Shown piece after piece: positions 59,027-64,000 of a DNA stretch of 64,000 bases (the first letter of the stretch is position 1; each line of letters starts with the position of its first letter). The notes under the pieces are model-generated. The model did no database searches. It worked only from the letters and a program-made list of their open reading frames with translations, and had not been told where the DNA came from. This DNA is from Micromonospora vinacea. Its GTDB lineage: Bacteria > Actinomycetota > Actinomycetes > Mycobacteriales > Micromonosporaceae. The position numbers were made by a program, and so were the translations under genes. The DNA lies in contig NZ_JADOTY010000001.1 of the NCBI RefSeq assembly GCF_015751785.1, forward strand, positions 5,890,001 to 5,954,000, given 5' to 3'.

Positions 59027-59473
59027 GTGGTGGGCGCATCCGGGTGGAGCTACTTTGTCGCGTACCAGCCAGACCTGGACGCGGCGTTGGACGCGCTGCG
59101 GGACAAGGTCTTCGCCGACGGTGACTACTGGTGGGCCCGCGGTGAGACCCCCAACTCGGCAAGCGACTATCCGAACCGTCCCGCCACGATGGAAGAGCTG
59201 TTCAACGACGAATGGGTGCAGGAGTCGGGCACCCATTCCATCCTCGACGTCTACCGAGTCCTCGACGAGGGCGAACGGCCCGAATTCGGCACGGTCGAGC
59301 CGGTGAGCGCTGCCGAGGCACTGCACCATGCCGGCACCGAGCGGCTGACCCGCGAGCACCTGGCCGCGATCGAAGGGCTGGCCGAGCAGAGGTGGTTCGG
59401 CCGCTGCGCGGTCCTGCACGACGCCGAGGGCAAGCCGGAGGAAATCTACTTCTGGGGCTTCTCCGGCGACTGA
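59027..59473 (+). CDS. Conserved-looking hypothetical protein
   Basis: 148 residues; GTG 59027 with GAGGAAA 6 bases upstream, or GTG 59030. The chain is soluble and acidic: GWSYFVAYQPDLDAALDALRDKVFADGDYWWA, PATMEELFNDEWVQESGTHSILDVYRVLDEG and HLAAIEGLAEQRWFGRCAVLHDAEGKPEEIYFWGFSGD. I do not recognise the family. Regular strand-helix alternation and well-biased codons support a real gene. It ends before a large inverted repeat. Confidence 0.75.
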   Translation: MVGASGWSYFVAYQPDLDAALDALRDKVFADGDYWWARGETPNSASDYPNRPATMEELFNDEWVQESGTHSILDVYRVLDEGERPEFGTVEPVSAAEALHHAGTERLTREHLAAIEGLAEQRWFGRCAVLHDAEGKPEEIYFWGFSGD

Positions 59474-59493
59474 CCACTCCCCATCCACCCCGG

Positions 59494-59550
59494 TGATCAA
59501 CACGTTTGCGTCAGGACAGGCCAGGCAGGATGACGCAAACCTCTTGATCA
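59494..59550. repeat. Intergenic inverted repeat with TTGATCA core
   Basis: Arms TGATCAACACGTTTGCGTCA (59494-59513) and TGACGCAAACCTCTTGATCA (59531-59550) pair at 17 of 20 positions around a 17-base loop. It lies between convergent genes, next to a separate terminator hairpin. The TTGATCA/GTTTGCGTCA unit looks like a dispersed intergenic element of this genus. Confidence 0.65.
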
Positions 59551-59565
59551 ACGAGGGCTGGGATG

Positions 59566-59600
59566 GGCCGGTGCGGAGGCGGCGGGCCTCCGCACCGGCC
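59566..59600. terminator. Terminator of the xylanase gene
   Basis: Arms GGCCGGTGCGGAGGC (59566-59580) and GCCTCCGCACCGGCC (59586-59600) are perfect over 15 bp with a 5-base loop, 10 bases beyond the xylanase stop. Confidence 0.88.
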
Positions 59601-59609
59601 GGTGAGGTG

Positions 59610-60992
59610 TTAGCGGGCTGAGCAGGTGGGGCTGAGGCTGCCGGCGGTGCCGTTGGCCTGGAACCCGTACTCGGTGGACTGTCCGGCGCCGACCTGGCCG
59701 TTGTAGGCCACGTTCGTCCAGTTGGTCGTGCCGGTGTTACCGCTGCGGTTGGCGCTCCACGCGTTGGTGACCGTCGCGCCGGACGGCAGCGCGATCGTCA
59801 CCGTCCAGCCGCTGAGGGCCGACGAGCCGGCCGTCACTCGAACATTCGCCACGAAGCCACCCGTCCACTGGTTCACCGAAACCGTCGCCGTGCAGCCACC
59901 CGGGCCCGGAGGCGGCGTCGTGGGCGGGTCGGTCGGCGGATCGGTGGGCGGGTCCGTGGGCGGGTCGGTGGGCGTGGTGCCGTTGTTGAGTGCGGCGAGA
60001 ACCGCGTCGTACGCGGGCTTCTTCGAGCCGTTGCTGTTGAACAGCAGTGGGGTCTGCGATGCCCGCCACGAGTCGCTGTCCCGGATGCCCCACACGGTGA
60101 TGCCGTTGCACCGGGCCACGGCCAGGCAGTCCTCGACCACGCTGCGGTAGGTGTTCGCCGACGCGCCCTGGATGTCCAACTCGGTGATCTGCACGTCCAC
60201 ACCGAGTGCCGCGAAGCTCGACAGCGTGGTGCGGTAGTTGCTCACGTACGGAGAGTCGTTGTTGAAGTGCGACTGGAACCCGACGCAGTCGATCGGCACA
60301 CCACGGGCCTTGAAGTCCCGCACCATGTTGTAGACGCCCTGGGTCTTCGCGTGCGTCCAGTTGTCGGTGTTGTAGTCGTTGTAGCAGAGCTTCGCGCCCG
60401 GATCCGCGGCACGCGCCGCCCGGAACGCCGCCTCGATCCAGTCGTTGCCGGTGCGCTGGAGGTTGGAGTCGCGACGGCCTCCGGAACTGCCGTCGGCGAA
60501 CGCCTCGTTCACCACGTCCCACGCCACGACCTGACCCCGGAAGTGGGTGGCCACCTGCGTCACGTGGTTGAGCATCGCCTGCCGGAGAGCACTACCACTC
60601 ATGCTCTCCATCCAGCCGGGCTGCTGCGAATGCCACGCCAGCGTGTGGCCCCGCACGCTCATCCCACGGCTGCGGGCGTGGTTGACAATCTGGTCCGCCG
60701 CCCCGTAGCTGAACTGATTCTGCTGCGGCTCGGTGGCGTTCATCTTCATTTCGTTCTCGGCCGTCACCATGTTGAACTCGCGGTTCAAGATCGTGGTGTA
60801 GGCACTGTCGGAGAGCTTGAATCCGGCCACCGCCGTACCGAAGTAGCGACCCTTCTCGGCGGCGGACGCGCCGAGGGTCGTCCCGGCGGCGGCCGGCGCC
60901 GTCGCGAACAGCGCCATGCCGGCGGCGAGGGCGCCCGCGCCGGCCAGCGCGATGGCGGCTCTCGATGCCGCCTTCCATCTCGTACTTCTCAT
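59610..60992 (-). CDS. Endo-1,4-beta-xylanase GH10 with C-terminal CBM2
   Basis: 460 residues; ATG 60992 with AGAAGGAG 7 bases upstream. Signal peptide to about residue 40. GH10 barrel at about 45-340 with acid/base Glu163 (WDVVNEAF), nucleophile Glu271 (ITELDIQG) and MVTAENEMKMNATEP at substrate-binding positions. The linker at about 345-370 consists of TDPP repeats (12-base units in DNA), then CBM2 at about 372-460 (CTATVSVNQWTGGFVANVRVTAG). It cuts xylan chains internally outside the cell. It lies 40 bases after the CBM2 esterase on the same strand, so both are probably one operon. Confidence 0.96.
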   Translation of the reverse strand: MRSTRWKAASRAAIALAGAGALAAGMALFATAPAAAGTTLGASAAEKGRYFGTAVAGFKLSDSAYTTILNREFNMVTAENEMKMNATEPQQNQFSYGAADQIVNHARSRGMSVRGHTLAWHSQQPGWMESMSGSALRQAMLNHVTQVATHFRGQVVAWDVVNEAFADGSSGGRRDSNLQRTGNDWIEAAFRAARAADPGAKLCYNDYNTDNWTHAKTQGVYNMVRDFKARGVPIDCVGFQSHFNNDSPYVSNYRTTLSSFAALGVDVQITELDIQGASANTYRSVVEDCLAVARCNGITVWGIRDSDSWRASQTPLLFNSNGSKKPAYDAVLAALNNGTTPTDPPTDPPTDPPTDPPTTPPPGPGGCTATVSVNQWTGGFVANVRVTAGSSALSGWTVTIALPSGATVTNAWSANRSGNTGTTNWTNVAYNGQVGAGQSTEYGFQANGTAGSLSPTCSAR

Positions 60993-61032
60993 CGGGTGAC
61001 TCCTTCTCAGGTGGTGGAGTGGGACAGGGAAA

Positions 61033-62358
61033 TCAGGACACCGAACAGGCGGCACCATTGAGGGCGAACGACGTGGGCTTGCCGGTGCCGCCCTCGTGCG
61101 TGGCCTGGAAGCCGATCTCGACCGACGCGTTCGGGGCGATGGTGTTGTTGTAGGAGACGTTGCGGGCTGTCACCGCACCGCTCGCCGGGGCGTACTGGGC
61201 GTTCCAGCCGCTGGTGATGCGCTGCCCGGTCGGCAGCGTGAAGGTCAGCGCCCAGCCGTTCACGGCGGTGGCACCGGTGTTGGTGATGGCCACGCTCGCT
61301 GTGAGACCGCTGTTCCAGGCGTTGACCGTGTAACCGACCCGGCAGGCGCCCTCGGTCGGCGGTGGGGTGGTCGGGGGCGGCGTGGTCGGCGGCGGGGTGG
61401 TCGGCGGTGGGGTGGTGGGCGGTGGGGTGGTCGGCGGCGCGGTGCCGTCCAGCCCGAAGAATCGGATCACCTGCGCGGCGTCGACCGGCAGGTTGTGCGT
61501 CACACCCTGCATGCTGATCGCCTCGACCGGCGCCATCGGGCCACTGCTGCCGTACCGGGTGCGGGTGTAGCCGGACTGCGGGGAGTCGGTGTACGTCGGG
61601 GTCTGGCTCAGCCCGTGCACGTTGGTCCACTGCTTGACCTGCTCACCGAAGTTCGGGTAGCGCAGCGTCTCATCGTTGGTGCCGTGCCAGATCTGCATCC
61701 GGGGTCGCTGCCCGGTGTAACCGGGGTACGCCTCCCGGACCAGGTCACCCCACTGTTGCGCGGTCCGGATGAGTTGCCCGTTGGCGCACTGGCTGTTCCA
61801 CTCCGACGTGCCACCGGTGGCGAAACAGGCGAACGGCACCCCGGCGAACGAGGCGCCCGCCGCGAACACGTCCGGGTAGACCCCCAGCATGACGTTTGTC
61901 ATCATCGCGCCGGAGGAGGTGCCGGTGGCGAAGATCCGCGCGGGGTCGGCGGAGTAGCGCTGCCGCACGTAGTCGACCATCGACATGAGCCCGACCGGGT
62001 CGCTGCCACCGCCACGGCGTAACGCCTGCGGCGAGTAGACGTCCCAGCACTTGCTGCTGCGGGTCGCCGACGGGTAGATCACGATGAACCCGTACCGGTC
62101 CGCGAGGGAGGCGTACTGGGTGCCGGAGTGGAACGCGGGGCCCGTCCCGGTGCAGTAGTGCATCGCCAGGAGGATCGCCGGCCGGGTCGCCACCCGGTCC
62201 GGGACGTACAGGTGCATCTGCAGGTTGGTGGGGTTGGTGCCGAAATTGGTCACCTGCGTGAGCGTCGCCGCCGACGCGGGAGTGGCGAACGTCAGCGCGG
62301 CGGCGGCCAGCGTCACGGCAGCCATGACGACGCCAAGCATTCTCGTCTTCAGTGTCAT
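61033..62358 (-). CDS. CE1-type esterase (PHB-depolymerase/feruloyl- or acetylxylan-esterase family) with CBM2
   Basis: 441 residues from ATG 62358. Signal peptide to about residue 30 (ATPASA). The alpha/beta hydrolase of the PHB-depolymerase/CE1 group covers about 35-310: ILLAMHYCTGTGPAF, nucleophile Ser148 in ATGTSSGAMM, PRMQIWHGTNDETLRYPNF (Asp) and GVTHNLP (His). A PPTTP-repeat linker at about 312-340 (15-base DNA units, 61357-61440) leads to a CBM2 domain. It removes feruloyl or acetyl groups from xylan, helping the GH10 enzyme encoded next. Confidence 0.92.
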   Translation of the reverse strand: MTLKTRMLGVVMAAVTLAAAALTFATPASAATLTQVTNFGTNPTNLQMHLYVPDRVATRPAILLAMHYCTGTGPAFHSGTQYASLADRYGFIVIYPSATRSSKCWDVYSPQALRRGGGSDPVGLMSMVDYVRQRYSADPARIFATGTSSGAMMTNVMLGVYPDVFAAGASFAGVPFACFATGGTSEWNSQCANGQLIRTAQQWGDLVREAYPGYTGQRPRMQIWHGTNDETLRYPNFGEQVKQWTNVHGLSQTPTYTDSPQSGYTRTRYGSSGPMAPVEAISMQGVTHNLPVDAAQVIRFFGLDGTAPPTTPPPTTPPPTTPPPTTPPPTTPPPTEGACRVGYTVNAWNSGLTASVAITNTGATAVNGWALTFTLPTGQRITSGWNAQYAPASGAVTARNVSYNNTIAPNASVEIGFQATHEGGTGKPTSFALNGAACSVS

Positions 62359-62667
62359 CGTCGCGATCCCTTGCGAAAAAGGCGCGTGGAAGGGGACTTA
62401 AGTCGAGGACTGCCCTTCGCCCGACCTTGACCGCGGCTCGCGTGACCATGTCAGCTTCAATCGAGCACACTCGATTGTCAAGACTTCCGGAAACCTTTCG
62501 CCGCAACGGTTCCGGCGGTCACCTGCACAGCAATGGGCATCGGCGGGCATGATCAGCAAGGATGGGTCGCGATAAATTATCGGGACGTTTTCGGAACCTG
62601 CCAGGCCGTTGGGACGCACGGCACGCGGGAGGCCCGACCGGATGGCCGAGCCGCGCCTCACCGCCGC
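62359..62667. promoter_or_regulatory. Control region of the esterase-xylanase operon
   Basis: 309 bases without a gene. It contains three palindromes: GACTTAAGTC (62395-62404), CAATCGAG-CACA-CTCGATTG (62458-62477) and CGATAA-A-TTATCG (62570-62582). There is also a GGAAACCTTTCG segment near 62490 that recalls, with different spacing, the GAAA-N-TTTC sites reported for actinomycete xylan regulators. These are candidate sugar-responsive operators; no regulator gene is in view. Confidence 0.5.
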
Positions 62668-64000
62668 TCAGTAGATGTCCCGCCCTCGTTCGTCCGGCAC
62701 CCCGGACTTGCGGAAGAAGTACGTGTTGATCTGATCGCGCCACTCGGTGGCGCAGCGCACCTGCTCGTCGAGGCGCTCGGCGACACGCTCGCAGACGCTC
62801 GGGTCGATCATGCCGGTCAACGCCTGCCACCTCCGACGCATCGCCATCACCTCCTCGACCCCCGCGAAATGGGTGTCGTAGATGTGCTGGATGACTGTCG
62901 AGCCGCTGTGCAGCACATGCCCGTACGGCACGTGGTGGAAGAAGAGCAGCAGTTCGTCGGGGCAGCTCTCGGGTGACTCGTACACCTCGGCCCAGTACGG
63001 CGGGTACTGGCCGGCGAAGCCGGTGCCCGACGCGCGGCTGCGGTCCACGCCGACGCCGTCCCGGTCGGCGAAGTGGTAGGTGCCCCACCGGGTGTACTCG
63101 TACCCGTCGACGCCGGGGCCGTAGTGGTCGCCGGGGTTGACCATGAAGCCGACGCCCAGCGGGGCGGTGTAGCGCTCGTAGGTGCGCCACGAGTCGTCCA
63201 TGATCTCGTGCAGGGTCCGCCGCACCAGCTCCGCGTCGGCGGTCGCCGACGGCGGAAAGGTCAGCGTGATCCACTCGTCGAGGATCGCCGTCGGATCCCG
63301 CCGAGGGTCCCAGGCAAGCCGGCCGAACGTGTACAGATTGGCCTGCGCCAACGGATGCCCGGTCCAGAACAGGTCGTCACCGACGTTGGCGACCGCGACC
63401 AGCCCGCCGCCCGCCGCCGCCTCCCCCGCGACCACGTCGGCGATCGTCCGTCCGCCCGGACCCCAGGGAGCGAAGCGCAGCACCTCGCTCCACCACGGGC
63501 CGAGGTGGCAGACGTGCCGCTGTTGGCCCGTGTACTCCTGCGTGACCTGCAACTCCACCGCCAGGCGGGTCGCCGGCATCGCGGCGAGCACCGGCGAGAC
63601 CGGCTCGCGCGCCTGGAAGTCCACCGGGCCGAACTTCACCTGGACGACCACGTTCGTGCGGAACCGCCCGTCGAGCGGGGCGAAGTGGTCGTACGCGGCC
63701 CGGGCCCGGTCGGTGGACCGGTCCCGCCAGTCCTGGTGGTGGTTGTAGACGAACGCCCGCCAGTGCACCACTCCCCCGTGCGGGGCGAGCGCCTCAGCCA
63801 GCAGGTTGGCCCCGTCGGCGTGGTCCCGGCCGTAGGTGAACGGGCCAGGTTGCCCCTCCGAGTCGGCCTTCACCAGGTAACCGCCGAAGTCCGGAATGCG
63901 GTCGTACACCCGCCGGGTGGTCGCGGCCCACCAGGCCCGCACCGTCTCGTCCAGGGGGTCGGCGGTCGGCAGGCCACCGAGGACCACCGGCGCGGCGAAG
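62668..64000 (-). CDS. Alpha-glucuronidase GH67 (5' partial)
   Basis: The frame is open to the right window edge, so the start lies beyond 64000; about 444 codons are visible. GH67 marks: FAAPVVLGGLPTADPLD, GGYLVKADSEGQPGPFTYGRDHADGANLLAEAL, HWRAFVYNHHQDWRDR, VQVKFGPVDFQAREPVSPVLAAM and FHHVPYGHVLHSGSTVIQHIYDTHF. Residues such as the Glu of ADSEGQPGP and Asp of GPVDFQ fit the catalytic region of the family. It removes 4-O-methylglucuronic acid from xylo-oligosaccharides, usually inside the cell. It completes the xylan set with the esterase and xylanase 310 bases downstream. Confidence 0.93.
   Translation of the reverse strand, partial: FAAPVVLGGLPTADPLDETVRAWWAATTRRVYDRIPDFGGYLVKADSEGQPGPFTYGRDHADGANLLAEALAPHGGVVHWRAFVYNHHQDWRDRSTDRARAAYDHFAPLDGRFRTNVVVQVKFGPVDFQAREPVSPVLAAMPATRLAVELQVTQEYTGQQRHVCHLGPWWSEVLRFAPWGPGGRTIADVVAGEAAAGGGLVAVANVGDDLFWTGHPLAQANLYTFGRLAWDPRRDPTAILDEWITLTFPPSATADAELVRRTLHEIMDDSWRTYERYTAPLGVGFMVNPGDHYGPGVDGYEYTRWGTYHFADRDGVGVDRSRASGTGFAGQYPPYWAEVYESPESCPDELLLFFHHVPYGHVLHSGSTVIQHIYDTHFAGVEEVMAMRRRWQALTGMIDPSVCERVAERLDEQVRCATEWRDQINTYFFRKSGVPDERGRDIY

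Noticed and set aside
59921..59974. 12-base tandem repeats
   Set aside because: They encode the TDPP linker of the xylanase and are not an independent element.
61357..61440. GC-rich tandem array, possible CRISPR or VNTR
   Set aside because: It is the 15-base coding repeat of the Pro/Thr linker in the esterase; there are no spacers.
1..64000. tRNA, rRNA, riboswitch, CRISPR or prophage
   Set aside because: I looked in the intergenic stretches and found no cloverleaf, conserved aptamer pattern, repeat-spacer array or phage structural gene. Short riboswitch-like elements cannot be excluded without a covariance search.

Overview
The window is about 72 % GC chromosomal DNA of a filamentous actinomycete. 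The best guess is Micromonospora or a close relative in the Micromonosporaceae. This rests on the extreme third-position GC, frequent GTG starts, probable leaderless starts, many secreted CBM2/CBM13/FN3/discoidin polysaccharidases, WYL, SARP and DUF222-HNH proteins, and intergenic palindromes built on AAGATCG and TTGATCAA cores. About 52 protein genes can be supported. I see no tRNA, rRNA, CRISPR array, complete insertion sequence or phage region.

Layout. 1-5.4 kb: a secreted GH71/GH99-like protein with discoidin and FN3 modules (3' end outside the window), then a sugar-nucleotide epimerase facing a glycosyltransferase gene that carries the wreck of a second glycosyltransferase. 5.4-7.4 kb: a secreted beta-helix protein behind a LacI-type palindrome. 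7.6-10.7 kb: a very large SARP/BTAD-NB-ARC-TPR regulator. 11.3-18.3 kb (minus strand): a four-gene unit of a glutamate-cysteine-ligase-like/ATP-grasp fusion, a Cys2 asparagine-synthase-type amidotransferase, an S9 peptidase and a small hypothetical protein. This looks like a small-peptide (amidoligase) pathway. 18.4-34.7 kb: regulators and small enzymes, including a DJ-1/GlxA pair, a TetR-CMD-SnoaL-DHFR-like operon with two well-spaced operators, an epoxide hydrolase/WYL divergent pair, an ECF sigma factor with a SnoaL tail, a DHA2 exporter, a DUF222-HNH gene and an IS5-type transposase remnant.

34.7-42.8 kb is a compact catabolic locus. An IclR regulator and an amidohydrolase diverge from CoA-transferase, citryl-CoA-lyase-like, LigB, LigA, medium-chain dehydrogenase and aldehyde dehydrogenase genes, most of which overlap by 4-16 bases. 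The content points to deamination or hydrolysis of a substrate, extradiol ring cleavage, and CoA-dependent cleavage of the ring-opened acid.

42.9-49.9 kb holds more regulators, a two-module phytase/esterase-like secreted protein and a CBM13-alginate-lyase-like protein. 49.9-55.2 kb is a MacB-type ABC exporter facing a NarL-type two-component system. 55.3-59.5 kb contains an FN3-FN3-CBM2 secreted protein with no enzyme domain, a soluble transhydrogenase, and a MerR/methyltransferase divergent pair. 59.6-64 kb is a xylan-degradation cluster: GH10 xylanase-CBM2, CE1 esterase-CBM2 and GH67 alpha-glucuronidase (5' end outside the window).

The two most interesting systems are the amidoligase/amidotransferase/peptidase operon and the LigAB/CoA-transferase/citryl-CoA-lyase locus. 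All functions are read from motifs and neighbourhood only; no database search was possible.
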